A program made the translations under genes and the position numbers. A DNA stretch of 64,000 bases, from positions 62,001 through 126,000 of the forward strand of contig NZ_JACSIT010000104.1 in the NCBI RefSeq assembly GCF_014349155.1. The letters run 5' to 3'. Within the stretch, counting starts at the first letter, position 1; every line of letters starts with the position of its first letter. The notes under the pieces are model-generated. The model made no database searches and was not told the DNA's origin. It saw only the letters and a list, made by a program, of their open reading frames with translations. Source of the DNA: Neolewinella lacunae. Its GTDB lineage: Bacteria; Bacteroidota; Bacteroidia; Chitinophagales; Saprospiraceae. This document shows, in pieces, positions 51,610 through 60,278 of the stretch.

Positions 51610-53991
51610 ATGCGAAAATTTTACTTGCTGGTGCTCCTCACCGTAGCCTTTGCGGCTGCGCTCGGCGCCCAAACCCGCGTGACCGTGAAAGGCTACGTGC
51701 GCGATGCCTCCAACGGCGAAACCCTCATCGGGGCTACCGTTTTCCTGAACGGCACCAATAAAGGCACCACCACTAACGAATACGGCTTTTACTCCCTGAC
51801 CGTCGACCCCGGCCAGTACACGCTCGTGGCCAGCTACCTCGGCTTCCAGGACCAGCGGCGGGAGGTAGACCTGTTGGGCAACTTTACGGCCGACTTTGAA
51901 CTCTCCGACGCCGGCACCCTGCTGGAAGAAGTAGTGGTGGTGGCCGAGGAAGAAGACCAGAACGTGAGTGACGTCCAGATGAGCGTCGAACAGCTCGACA
52001 TGGGCACGATCGAACGCCTGCCCGCCCTGTTGGGGGAGGTGGACGTGTTGCGCAGCATCCAGTTGCTGCCCGGCGTGACTTCCGTCGGCGAAGGAGCGGC
52101 GGGCTTTAACGTCCGGGGCGGCTCCATCGACCAGAACCTGGTCATCCTCGACGAGGCTCCGGTGTTCAATTCCAGCCACCTGTTCGGCTTCTTTTCCGTG
52201 TTCAACCCCGATGCGGTCAAGAACGTCAAGCTCTACAAAGGCGGCATTCCCTCCCGCTACGGTGGCCGACTTTCCTCCATCCTCGACGTGCGGATGAAGG
52301 AAGGCAACACCAAGCAGTTTGAAGCCCAGGGCGGTATTGGTACCATTTTCAGCCGCCTGAGCCTGGAGGCCCCGATTGTGAAAGACAAATCCTCCTTCCT
52401 CCTCGCCGGCCGCCGCTCCTACATCGACGTGCTGGCCGCACCCTTTCTGGGCGACGACCTGGCGGATACCAAGCTGAACTTCTACGACCTCACGCTGAAG
52501 ACCAACTACCGCTTCAGCGACAAAGACCAGGTCTTCCTCAGTGGTTACCTAGGGCGCGACGTTTTCCAACCGGGCGACCAGGCGGGCTTCAGCTGGGGCA
52601 ACACCACCGGCACCCTGCGCTGGAACCACTTGTTCAACGACCGCCTTTTCTCCAACCTCACCCTCTACTACAGCGATTACGACTACGCGATCAACTTCGG
52701 TTCCGACGACCAGGACGCCTTTGACTGGGACGCCAGCATCGTCAACCTCAGTGCCAAGCCAGAATTCAGCTACTTCATCACGCCGGAGAACGTCCTGCGC
52801 TTCGGCGGTCAGGGCATCTACTACCGCTTCGAGCCCGCCAATGCGGTGGCCATCAGCGACGGCGATGAGATCGACATCTCGATCAACAACCAGTGGGCGG
52901 TGGAAAGCGCCGTGTTCCTGGAGCACGAGCTGAGCCTGTTTACGGGCAAGGTCAAGCTCAACTACGGCCTGCGCGCCAGCCACTTTGCCTACCTCGGCGG
53001 CCGGCCCGTGTACGAATTTGGCGAAGCCCCCGCCGAAGGCTTTGCCCGCCCCCTGACGGGCATCACCCAAACGGAAAAGGGCGAAACCATCAAAGACTGG
53101 TTCAACCTCGAGCCCCGCATCGCGGTGCAGTACCAGCTCACCCCCCAGAGCTCCCTCAAGAGCAGCTACCAGCGCACCGCCCAGTACATTCACCTGCTGA
53201 GCAACACGACGGCTTCCATCCCCCTCGACATCTGGACGCCGAGCACCAACAACATCGAACCCCAGCTGGCCGACCAGTTTGCCATCGGCTACTTCCGCAA
53301 CTTCAAGGACAATGCCTACGAGGCCAGCTTTGAGACCTACTACAAAGACTTTCAACAGCTGATCGACTACGTCGACGGTGCCGACCTGGTCTTGAACGAA
53401 CTCGTGGAGGGGCAAGTCGTCTCCGGCGACGGGCGGGCCTACGGTGCCGAAGTGCAGGTCAAGAAGGTGAAAGGCCGCCTCAACGGCTGGATCAGCTACA
53501 CCCTGGCCAAAACCGAGCGCCTCACTCCCGGGGTGAACAACAACGACTGGTACCCCAGCCGTTTTGACCAGACCCACAACTTCAACCTCACGGGTTTTTA
53601 CGAGCTCACGGAGCGGGCCAGCCTGAGTGCTACGTTCGTCTACAACACGGGCACGCCCGTGACCCTGGCCAGCTCGGGCTACTACCAGCTGGGCTTTTTT
53701 GTCCCCCACAACGAGGGCAACGGCCGCAACAACTTCCGCATCCCCGATTACCACCGCCTCGACGTTTCAATCACGCTCGACCCCAAGCCGGAGAAAGCGG
53801 GCAGACGCTGGCAGGGGCAGTGGATCTTTGGGGTATACAACCTTTACGGCCGCCGCAACGCCTTCACCGTAGCGGGCACCCAGAGTGAGGGACGTCCGAT
53901 CCTGGGGCAGCCCATTATGACGGAATCCAACCAGCTGAGCGTCGTCGGCAGCCCCATCCCCAGCATCAGCTACAACTTCAAATTTAAGTAA
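51610..53991 (+). CDS. TonB-dependent receptor with carboxypeptidase-like N-terminal domain
   Basis: A 793-residue outer-membrane receptor: signal peptide (YLLVLLTVAFAAALGAQ), carboxypeptidase-regulatory-like domain (VTVKGYVRDASNGETLIGATVF, YSLTVDPGQYTLVASYLGFQ), plug domain (GAAGFNVRGGSIDQNLVILDEAPVFN, RYGGRLSSILDVRMKEG) and barrel to the terminal Phe-Lys. It lacks the SusC-specific repeat features. The 83-base gap to the DUF4249 lipoprotein gene suggests a conserved pair of the kind common in Bacteroidota. ATG 51610 is used; the open frame to 51550 lacks signal-peptide character. Ligand unknown (iron chelate, cobalamin or small carbohydrate). Confidence 0.92.
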   Translation: MRKFYLLVLLTVAFAAALGAQTRVTVKGYVRDASNGETLIGATVFLNGTNKGTTTNEYGFYSLTVDPGQYTLVASYLGFQDQRREVDLLGNFTADFELSDAGTLLEEVVVVAEEEDQNVSDVQMSVEQLDMGTIERLPALLGEVDVLRSIQLLPGVTSVGEGAAGFNVRGGSIDQNLVILDEAPVFNSSHLFGFFSVFNPDAVKNVKLYKGGIPSRYGGRLSSILDVRMKEGNTKQFEAQGGIGTIFSRLSLEAPIVKDKSSFLLAGRRSYIDVLAAPFLGDDLADTKLNFYDLTLKTNYRFSDKDQVFLSGYLGRDVFQPGDQAGFSWGNTTGTLRWNHLFNDRLFSNLTLYYSDYDYAINFGSDDQDAFDWDASIVNLSAKPEFSYFITPENVLRFGGQGIYYRFEPANAVAISDGDEIDISINNQWAVESAVFLEHELSLFTGKVKLNYGLRASHFAYLGGRPVYEFGEAPAEGFARPLTGITQTEKGETIKDWFNLEPRIAVQYQLTPQSSLKSSYQRTAQYIHLLSNTTASIPLDIWTPSTNNIEPQLADQFAIGYFRNFKDNAYEASFETYYKDFQQLIDYVDGADLVLNELVEGQVVSGDGRAYGAEVQVKKVKGRLNGWISYTLAKTERLTPGVNNNDWYPSRFDQTHNFNLTGFYELTERASLSATFVYNTGTPVTLASSGYYQLGFFVPHNEGNGRNNFRIPDYHRLDVSITLDPKPEKAGRRWQGQWIFGVYNLYGRRNAFTVAGTQSEGRPILGQPIMTESNQLSVVGSPIPSISYNFKFK

Positions 53992-54004
53992 CGACCTGCT
54001 TTTT

Positions 54005-54022
54005 GGGCGCTTACGCAGGTGC
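54005..54022 (+). repeat. Dispersed GC-rich repeat, decayed forward copy
   Basis: GGGCGCTTACGCAGGTGC, three bases from consensus, followed by AGCAAAGG as at other copies, between the receptor and DUF4249 genes. Confidence 0.5.
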
Positions 54023-54073
54023 TGCGGAAGTCTTCCCAGAACAGCAAAGGACGTTGGACAAATACCACCCGCC

Positions 54074-54967
54074 ATGAAACAATTATTGCTGCTTACCCTT
54101 CTTGGCCTGGCCCTGTGGCGTTGCGAAGACCCCGTCACGCTCGATAGCCGCTTCGTTGGCCCCGAGCTCGTCGTCGAAGCCTGGATCAACAATGCCTCCG
54201 AGCCCCAGACCATCCTCCTGACGGAAAGCCAGGACTACTACGCCAACCGCCTGCCGACGCCAGTGACCGACGCGCAGGTCGTCATCTGCGAAACGGAGAA
54301 CCAGCAGCCGACGAGCAACTGCTTTCTCTTCATTCACCAGGATAGCGGCCGCTACGTCTGGACCCCTGGCCCCGGCGAAACGATCGGCGATGTCGGCACC
54401 GAATACGGCCTCGGCATCCAGCGGGGCGACAAACAGTACGCCTCCTTTTCCACGATGAACCGTACGGCAATGGTCGATTCGATCAGCTTTCAGTTCGAGG
54501 AAGCCTCCCTGGGCCTCGAAGAAGGCCTCTACGCCCAGCTCTACGCCCGGGACCAGGTGGGGCAGGGTGACGCCTACCTGATCCGGAGCACCATCAACGA
54601 TACGCTGCTCATCCGTCCCTTCGAGTTGATTTTGGCCTACGATGCCACCTTCAGCCCCGGCAACGACGCCGACGGGATCACCTTCATCTTCCCCATTCGC
54701 TTTGGCATCAACAAGTTGGACGAAAATGGCGCGCCCATCCCGCTGGTGAGCGGGGATAAAGTAGAGGCGGAGGTCATCTCCCTGAGTCAGGAGGCCTACC
54801 TCTTTCTCCGCATCGTCCAGGAGCAAATCAACAACGGGGGGTCTGGGCTTTTTGACCGGCCGGTAGCGAACTCTCCTGGCAACGTTATCGACCTGGAGAC
54901 GGGGGAAACCGTCCTGGGCTTCTTCAACGTGGGGGCCGTGGCTCGCGCGGAGCGGACGGTGGAGTAA
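54074..54967 (+). CDS. DUF4249 family lipoprotein
   Basis: A 297-residue lipoprotein with lipobox LALWRC near residue 15. PELVVEAWINNASEPQTILLTESQDYY, and VTDAQVVICETEN, fit the DUF4249 family of surface lipoproteins that accompany TonB receptors in Bacteroidota. Probably a binding partner of the receptor at 51610, but the role of the family is not established. Confidence 0.87.
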   Translation: MKQLLLLTLLGLALWRCEDPVTLDSRFVGPELVVEAWINNASEPQTILLTESQDYYANRLPTPVTDAQVVICETENQQPTSNCFLFIHQDSGRYVWTPGPGETIGDVGTEYGLGIQRGDKQYASFSTMNRTAMVDSISFQFEEASLGLEEGLYAQLYARDQVGQGDAYLIRSTINDTLLIRPFELILAYDATFSPGNDADGITFIFPIRFGINKLDENGAPIPLVSGDKVEAEVISLSQEAYLFLRIVQEQINNGGSGLFDRPVANSPGNVIDLETGETVLGFFNVGAVARAERTVE

Positions 54968-54973
54968 GGGTGC

Positions 54974-55034
54974 TTGTTGGGTAGTTTTATCGGGATGCTC
55001 CCGACATGGGGTTGGTCGGGATAAATCCCAACAA
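54974..55034. terminator. Hairpins between convergent DUF4249 and tdk genes
   Basis: TTGTTGGG (54974-54981) can pair with CCCAACAA (55027-55034), enclosing an inner TCGGGA/TCCCGA stem (54990-55004). Possible bidirectional terminator; only the inverted repeats are seen. Confidence 0.4.
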
Positions 55035-55043
55035 TACCTTGCG

Positions 55044-55628
55044 CTACTTCAAATCGAGGATATTGCCCATCGCGTAGCAGCGGCGGCAGCGGGCCTCGTA
55101 GAGGTCTTTTTCGCCGAGCACGACGGTTTCCTGATTTTGTACCAGGCGATAGGAGTGGGTGGCCAGGTTACCGCAGTGGGAGCAGATGGCGTGGACTTTG
55201 GTGATGTATTCCGCCACGGCCAGCAGTTGACAGATGGGGCCGAAGGGTTCGCCGCGGAAGTCCATATCCAGGCCAGCGATGACGACGCGCTTACCCCGGC
55301 GGGCGAGTTCCTGGACGTGCCTGACCACGGCGGGCTCGAAGAACTGGGCTTCGTCCAGTCCCACGACGGTGGTGGTATCGGGGATGTCCAGCAGCCGACG
55401 GGTATCGGTGATGGGGGTGGCCAGCAGGGAGTTGCTGTCGTGGGAGACCACCTGTCCTTCCCCGTAGCGGGTGTCCATGCGGGGTTTGAAGATTTCGACC
55501 TGCTGGCCAGCAATGCGGGCCCGCTTGAGCCGGCGGATCAATTCCTCGGTTTTGCCAGAAAACATGCTGCCGCAGATAACTTCCAGCCAGCCGCTGCGTT
55601 GACCGCTGAAGTGAGGCTCTAAAAACAT
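55044..55628 (-). CDS. tdk: Thymidine kinase
   Basis: A 194-residue type II thymidine kinase. The P-loop is GSMFSGKTEELIRRL, the DEAQFF box gives the catalytic Glu, the IAGLDMDFRGEPFGP loop matches family TK1, and two CxxC pairs (CSHCG and CRRCY) form the zinc site of the lasso domain. Phosphorylates thymidine with ATP in salvage. Start ATG at 55628. Confidence 0.96.
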   Translation of the reverse strand: MFLEPHFSGQRSGWLEVICGSMFSGKTEELIRRLKRARIAGQQVEIFKPRMDTRYGEGQVVSHDSNSLLATPITDTRRLLDIPDTTTVVGLDEAQFFEPAVVRHVQELARRGKRVVIAGLDMDFRGEPFGPICQLLAVAEYITKVHAICSHCGNLATHSYRLVQNQETVVLGEKDLYEARCRRCYAMGNILDLK

Positions 55629-55698
55629 GGTCTTATTTTCTTTTGCTGCGTGGAGATCAGTTAACCAAAGCTTCTCACCAACTAAGGAGCGTAAGGGC

Positions 55699-55706
55699 TA
55701 ACTTTG
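55699..55706 (+). promoter_or_regulatory. -7 box TAACTTTG of the 55738 operon
   Basis: Full TAnnTTTG match, 31 bases before the ATG at 55738, between divergent tdk and the proline-rich gene. Confidence 0.5.
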
Positions 55707-55737
55707 CGGCGCGCCAAAATACCATAAATTCTTCCAC

Positions 55738-56478
55738 ATGCCCCAGTCTTCTGCCGATCGATTGCTCAGTCGCATCACCGCCCTGCACAAAAGCCTACAA
55801 CTGGATGAAGGTGGTCAGCTCTCTGCCATGGAGCGCGACCTGATGCTGGGGTACCTGCGGGAACTCTACGAAATTTACGCCGAGACGACGCCCGCGCCAC
55901 CGCCAGCTTTTTCCCGTTCCACCCCGTCGCTGAGCCCCGTGGCCCCAACGCCACCCCCCGCTCCGCCCGTGACGCCGCCGCCCCCCGTGACGCCACCCCC
56001 TGCACCCGTCGCTCCGCCGCCCCCAACGCCGGCAGCCCCGCCCGCACCGGAACCCGCTCCACCCGTCGCTCCTCCCGCCCCCGAACCGGCTCCTTTCGTA
56101 GCCCCACCACCTCCTCCGCCCCCGCCGATGCCCACCTACACGGCTCCACCGGCTCCGGAACCCGAGCATTCTACTGCTTCGCGGGAGATCAATGCCCTCT
56201 TCCTCGACGAGGGCAGCGCCAGCCCCTTCGGTCGCCAGGCCTTGCCGGATCTGACGCGGGGATTGACGATCAACAACCGGGTGCTCTTCGCCCGGGACCT
56301 TTTCAACCAGGATACCGACTTGCTCAACACCACCCTGCGTACGCTGAATAGTTCGGGATCCTTTGCCGCCGCCCGGCCGGTGTTGGAAAGCCTCGCCCGT
56401 CGCTTCGACTGGGTCGACGAAAGCAAGCGGGAGACTGCGGGTGAGTTCATCGAATTAGTCCGTCGCCGCTATGCTTAA
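55738..56478 (+). CDS. Proline-rich protein with conserved C-terminal domain, function unknown
   Basis: A 246-residue protein in three parts: an N-terminal helical ~50 residues (SADRLLSRITALHKSLQ, MERDLMLGYLRELYEIYAE), a Pro/Ala/Val-rich linker (residues ~55-140), and a C-terminal ~100-residue domain (EINALFLDEGSASPFGRQALPDLTRGLTINNRVLFARDLFNQD, LARRFDWVDESKRETAGEFIELVRRRYA). The C-terminal domain recurs in small Bacteroidota proteins of unknown function. No signal peptide, so cytoplasmic. It overlaps the PhoD-like gene by eight bases, showing co-transcription. Confidence 0.78.
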   Translation: MPQSSADRLLSRITALHKSLQLDEGGQLSAMERDLMLGYLRELYEIYAETTPAPPPAFSRSTPSLSPVAPTPPPAPPVTPPPPVTPPPAPVAPPPPTPAAPPAPEPAPPVAPPAPEPAPFVAPPPPPPPPMPTYTAPPAPEPEHSTASREINALFLDEGSASPFGRQALPDLTRGLTINNRVLFARDLFNQDTDLLNTTLRTLNSSGSFAAARPVLESLARRFDWVDESKRETAGEFIELVRRRYA

Positions 56479-57946
56479 GACCTTGCTCCGCTTGTTCCTT
56501 GCCCTGCTGCTGGCGGGCCTTGCCTACCTGTTTTACCAGGCCCACCGGTCCGAAACAGTAGTCCCTGCCACCCTCAGCGCCAGCGGTGCCGCCCCCGCAG
56601 AAGTGCTCACCATCGCCTTCGGCAGCTGCAACCGCCAGGATCGGCCGCAGGGGTACTGGGACGTAATCCGCAGCCACCACCCCGCCGCCTGGCTGTGGCT
56701 GGGGGACAATGTCTACGCCGATACCGATAACCTCCGGAAAATGGCCGCCGACTACCAGCAGCAAAAAACGGCCCCGGAATACGCCGCCTTCCGGGCCGAA
56801 GTCCCGCAGGTTTACGGCATTTGGGACGACCACGACTACGGCATCAACGACGGCGGCCGCGAATGGCCCCACAAAGACTCCGCCAAACAACTGCTGCTCG
56901 ACTTTCTGGACGTACCCGCCAACGCCGCCGTCAGGACCCACCCCGGTACCTACCAAGCTTACACCATCAACCAGGGCGAACGGAGCGTGAAAGTCATCTT
57001 GCTCGATACCCGCTACTTCCGGGACGCCCTCGCGCCGGCCACCAAGCAAGGCCACCGCTACGGGCAGGACCCCGACGGCGACATCCTGGGCGCAGAACAG
57101 TGGGCCTGGCTGGAGCAGCAACTCCGCAACAGTACCGCCGACGCCCACCTCATTGTTTCCAGCATCCAGGTACTACCCCAAGACCACGGCTACGAAAAGT
57201 GGGACCTCTTCCCCACCGCCCGGCAGCGCCTGCTTGATCTCCTGGCCAGCACCCAGCCCCGGCTCCCCCTTTTGCTGAGCGGCGACCGCCACCTCGGCGA
57301 AATCAGCCGCGTGGAGCACCAGGGCATGACGATCTACGAAGTGACGGCCAGCGGCCTCACCCACGCCTACGAAAATGCCGACGAGGCCAACGGCCACCGC
57401 CAGGGGCCACTGGTAAACGTAAAAAATTATGGACTACTGCACTTCCTGCCCGCCGGTGATGGTTGGAGCGTTTTGGCCGAAATCCGCACCATCGAAGGAG
57501 ACGCCGTAGCCAATGCCGTGGCCCTGGACAGCAGTTTGCAAGCCCAGGACGTGGCGAGCCTCAGCCAGTTCGTCCACCCCGCCGGCGCACTGCCCACAAG
57601 TTTGCAGCCCTGCCCGGCCAGCCCCAACTGCGTCAGCACCCAGAGTACCCAGGCCGATAAAAAGCGCGAACCCCTGGCCTTCACGGGCACGACCGCCGCA
57701 GCGCAGGCCCGGATCAAGTCGATCGTCGATGCCCTGCCACGGACGACCCTGCAGCAAGAAGCCCCGGGCTACTTGCACTACACTTTCCGGGCGGTGGGCA
57801 TTCCCTTCATTGACGACGTAGAATTTCTGTTCGACGAAGCCACCCAGCAAATCCACTACCGCAGCGCCAGCCGCGTAGGGTACAGCGACCTGGGGGCCAA
57901 CAATCGCCGGATGGCCAAAATCGTGGCCGCCTACGGGCAGCAATAA
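56471..57946 (+). CDS. PhoD-like metallophosphatase fused to DUF1499
   Basis: A 491-residue protein with an N-terminal membrane anchor or signal (LLRLFLALLLAGLAYLFYQA). Residues ~45-340 are a PhoD-type phosphatase: IAFGSCNRQDRPQGYWDVI, LGDNVYAD, GIWDDHDYGINDGGREWPHKDSAKQLLLDFL, ILLDTRYFRD and LLSGDRHLGEIS are metal-site motifs. Residues ~375-490 match DUF1499: LQPCPASPNCVSTQST, followed by HYTFRAVGIPFIDDVEFLFD and IHYRSASRVGYSDLGANNRRM. I know of DUF1499 as separate small proteins; the fusion is unusual. Likely a periplasm-facing phosphodiesterase; substrate unknown. Confidence 0.85.
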   Translation: MLKTLLRLFLALLLAGLAYLFYQAHRSETVVPATLSASGAAPAEVLTIAFGSCNRQDRPQGYWDVIRSHHPAAWLWLGDNVYADTDNLRKMAADYQQQKTAPEYAAFRAEVPQVYGIWDDHDYGINDGGREWPHKDSAKQLLLDFLDVPANAAVRTHPGTYQAYTINQGERSVKVILLDTRYFRDALAPATKQGHRYGQDPDGDILGAEQWAWLEQQLRNSTADAHLIVSSIQVLPQDHGYEKWDLFPTARQRLLDLLASTQPRLPLLLSGDRHLGEISRVEHQGMTIYEVTASGLTHAYENADEANGHRQGPLVNVKNYGLLHFLPAGDGWSVLAEIRTIEGDAVANAVALDSSLQAQDVASLSQFVHPAGALPTSLQPCPASPNCVSTQSTQADKKREPLAFTGTTAAAQARIKSIVDALPRTTLQQEAPGYLHYTFRAVGIPFIDDVEFLFDEATQQIHYRSASRVGYSDLGANNRRMAKIVAAYGQQ

Positions 57947-57956
57947 GTCACGCCGG

Positions 57957-58373
57957 ATGTCCCAGAGATTCTACCGCGACGAACGCCTCAAAGCGAGGAA
58001 AGAAATTGAACGCCTGTTTACGCCCGCTGGCAAATCCCTCAGTTCCTACCCCATCCGGCTGGTCTACGTGGAGACCCAGGAGGTGCGGGGGACCTTTGCG
58101 GTGCAGGCCGGTTTTGTGGTCCCCAAACGGCGTTTTAAAAAGGCGGTGGACCGCAACCTCATCAAGCGGCGTCTGCGCGAAGCGTACCGCCTGAACAAGC
58201 ATATTTTGGGCGAAAGGGACCCGGAGGAGCTTACCGTTCATCCGCCCTTGGATCGGCAGTTTGCGCTGATGTTCATTTACACGGGTGCGGAGGCGATGCC
58301 GTTTAAGTACATTGATCGCAAGATGAAGAAGCTGTTGGGGGAGTTGGCGAAGTTGTTGGGGGAGGTGGGGTGA
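57957..58373 (+). CDS. rnpA: Ribonuclease P protein component
   Basis: A 138-residue basic protein. RDERLKARKEIERLF at the N terminus and FVVPKRRFKKAVDRNLIKRRLREAYRLNK, containing the RNR signature (DRNLIKRRLRE), identify RnpA, which assists RNase P RNA in 5' tRNA maturation. It begins ten bases after the PhoD-like stop and is probably in the same operon; rpmH and yidC, its usual neighbours, are absent. Confidence 0.92.
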   Translation: MSQRFYRDERLKARKEIERLFTPAGKSLSSYPIRLVYVETQEVRGTFAVQAGFVVPKRRFKKAVDRNLIKRRLREAYRLNKHILGERDPEELTVHPPLDRQFALMFIYTGAEAMPFKYIDRKMKKLLGELAKLLGEVG

Positions 58374-58394
58374 GGGCTCCCAATTCGGAGGGAT

Positions 58395-58724
58395 TCACCT
58401 ACTTGCCAAATTTTTTTTAAGGGTCTCGGGGCTTTGTTGGCTGCTTACTACCTCCACTACCAATACCATAATCTCGTCTTTGTCGACCGTAAAAATTATC
58501 CGGTAATTCCATTTGAGAATTCGTCGGTACTCGATTATTTCGTCACTGATCAAATGTTCGACCTCGTGGGATTCTGGTAAAAGGGCCAAAGATCTGATGG
58601 CATTATTTATCCCTTTAAGTACATGACTTGCGGTTTGGTCGGAAATGGTAGCCCGCAGACGATCAACAATTCTGCGAATACTTTCCTGCGCTCTCGGGGT
58701 GACGACAACGCTGTGGCTTACCAT
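58395..58724 (-). CDS. RelE/ParE family toxin
   Basis: A 109-residue basic protein with the RelE/ParE fold pattern: VVVTPRAQESIRRIVDRLRAT at the start, a LLPESHEVEHLI block, and a YRRILKWNYRIIFTVDKDEIMVLVVEVV core, the YRI..v.d..i.vl.v.hrr strands. Probable ribonuclease- or gyrase-type toxin. Its start overlaps the antitoxin gene by seven bases, indicating a coupled module. Confidence 0.88.
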   Translation of the reverse strand: MVSHSVVVTPRAQESIRRIVDRLRATISDQTASHVLKGINNAIRSLALLPESHEVEHLISDEIIEYRRILKWNYRIIFTVDKDEIMVLVVEVVSSQQSPETLKKNLASR

Positions 58725-58975
58725 GTTTCAGACTGTTTTTCAAAGTCGTCGATGCTCAGGTAATCGCCGCGTTTTACACCAGCTACTTCGGCTGCGTACA
58801 CGCTTTTCATGTCTTCGGCGTGCAGGACGGTGCCATCGGCATCATAACCGAAGATGGGGTCTTTTTTTTGCTGGCTCACGTAAGTCCCCACCATGGCGTG
58901 TAGTGCGACTAAAAAATGGTCATCTAATTCATCCAGCCAGTGGCTTACGTCGCTGCGCATATCTGCGGTAGTCAT
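58718..58975 (-). CDS. Antitoxin of a type II toxin-antitoxin pair
   Basis: An 85-residue acidic protein upstream of and overlapping the RelE/ParE toxin gene by seven bases. The segment DPIFGYDADGTVLHAEDMKSVYAAEVAG resembles antitoxins paired with ParE-like toxins in Bacteroidota. No classic DNA-binding motif is obvious; it should bind and neutralise the toxin. Confidence 0.8.
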   Translation of the reverse strand: MTTADMRSDVSHWLDELDDHFLVALHAMVGTYVSQQKKDPIFGYDADGTVLHAEDMKSVYAAEVAGVKRGDYLSIDDFEKQSETW

Positions 58976-59150
58976 AGTCGATTTTTTGTTAGGAGTTGCT
59001 AAGATAACGATTTACGACTTCAGCAGGTTGCTCCCTGGTTATTAAGGCGTGCTTCGTGCCATTAGTGGAAACGCAGCGTAAGCATAAGCTGTTTCCCCGC
59101 TTTTTCTCGGAGAGCGGTGGTATTTTACTGCCCGTTCAAACTTTCCGATC

Positions 59151-60095
59151 ATGCACAACTTTCGCCTGACTTTCCTGGCTCCTTTGTTTTTTCTTGGCAC
59201 CTGCGTCAGCGCCCAACAAGCCACGCCTAACCTGGCCGAGCGCCTGGGCTATCCGGCGGATACCAAGTTGCTCATCGTCCACGCCGACGATCTGGGGGTG
59301 ACCCATGCGACCAACACGGCCAGCCTGGCGGCCCTGGAAAAAGGCAGCGTCAGTTCCGCCAGCGTGATGGCCAACTGCCCCTGGCTGCCCGAAGTGGCCG
59401 AATGGGCGCGCGCCAACCCGGAACACGACCTGGGGATGCACCTGGTGCTGACCAGCGAATGGCGGCTGCTGCGCTGGGGCAGTGTGGCCCCCGCCGATCA
59501 GGTAGCGAGTTTGCTCGACAGCAGCGGCTATCTGAAGCCCCTCTGCGACTTGATGGCCGAAAATGCCGACCCCGAGGAGGTCGAGCGGGAAATCCGCGCC
59601 CAAATTGAGCGGGCGCGCAGCCTTGGCCTGGAGCCCACCCACCTCGATTCCCACATGGGCTGCCTGGTTTATTACCCGCAGTTCTTCGCCCGCTACCTTA
59701 AAGTCGCCCGGGAATACGGCGTGCCGGCCATGGTATCGCGCCACGAAATCCTGGAAATCGGGCCGGAATGGGCGCAAATGATGACGCCCGAAGACCTGGT
59801 GATTGACCACATTTACACGGCGGGTACGCCCGATTACGCGCTAGGTCTCGACAATTACTACCGGGGCGTGCTGGCGAAACTTGACCCCGGCGTCAGTGTG
59901 TTGCTGATCCACACCGCCCTCGACGGCGCAGAGTCGGCGGGCATGGCCGGCGGCGTGGAAGGCTGGGGCAACCGCTGGAGGCAGCAGGATTTCAATTTTT
60001 TTACTAGCGAAGACTTTCTCAACATCCTGCGCGACGAGAAAATAAGCCTCATCACCTGGCGGGAACTGGCGCAGCGCTGGGCCGCAAGGAAATGA
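59151..60095 (+). CDS. YdjC/ChbG-like carbohydrate deacetylase, secreted
   Basis: A 314-residue protein with signal peptide (LTFLAPLFFLGTCVSAQ). KLLIVHADDLGVTHATNTASLAAL carries the HADDLG motif with the metal-binding Asp, followed by LGMHLVLT and LEPTHLDSHMGC with the paired His ligands, typical of the YdjC deacetylase family acting on acetylated oligosaccharides such as chitooligosaccharides. Its exported location is unusual for E. coli ChbG but common in Bacteroidota. The signal-peptide end is encoded by a dispersed repeat copy (59197-59214). Confidence 0.85.
   Translation: MHNFRLTFLAPLFFLGTCVSAQQATPNLAERLGYPADTKLLIVHADDLGVTHATNTASLAALEKGSVSSASVMANCPWLPEVAEWARANPEHDLGMHLVLTSEWRLLRWGSVAPADQVASLLDSSGYLKPLCDLMAENADPEEVEREIRAQIERARSLGLEPTHLDSHMGCLVYYPQFFARYLKVAREYGVPAMVSRHEILEIGPEWAQMMTPEDLVIDHIYTAGTPDYALGLDNYYRGVLAKLDPGVSVLLIHTALDGAESAGMAGGVEGWGNRWRQQDFNFFTSEDFLNILRDEKISLITWRELAQRWAARK
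59197..59214 (-). repeat. Dispersed repeat-like copy at a signal-peptide junction
   Basis: GCACCTGCGTCAGCGCCC, two bases from consensus, encoding GTCVSAQ at the cleavage region of the YdjC-like protein. Confidence 0.5.
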
Positions 60096-60103
60096 CGTAA
60101 TAG

Positions 60104-60148
60104 GGGCGCGGCCGCAGGTGCTCCCCCCCGACCCCCCGAAGGGGGGAG
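60104..60148 (+). repeat. Dispersed repeat with C7/G6 hairpin
   Basis: Exact GGGCGCGGCCGCAGGTGC followed by CTCCCCCC (60121-60128) pairing with GGGGGGAG (60141-60148). Near-identical to the start of the 16518 element. It is also followed by a GGAGCAGTG segment like the GAGCAAAG of other copies. Confidence 0.85.
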
Positions 60149-60213
60149 AAGGTTGAAGGAGCAGTGGGAGGCCCCATCCCTCAAAGGTGAGTTGCCTCGA
60201 AGGGGAAAGCCAT

Positions 60214-60252
60214 AAAAAAAGGGTTGTGGGGAATGAACGTTCCCCACAACCC
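60214..60252 (-). terminator. Terminator of the subtilase gene
   Basis: GGGTTGTGGGGA (60221-60232) and TCCCCACAACCC (60241-60252) form a perfect 12-bp stem; on the minus strand it is followed by seven T (60220-60214). 27 bases after the stop. Confidence 0.9.
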
Positions 60253-60278
60253 TGGATGTAAAAGAAGAGGTTAAAGCA

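Noticed and set aside
55775-56169. Gly/Arg-rich frames opposite the proline-rich gene
   Set aside because: They are the complement of Pro/Ala codons and have no independent support.
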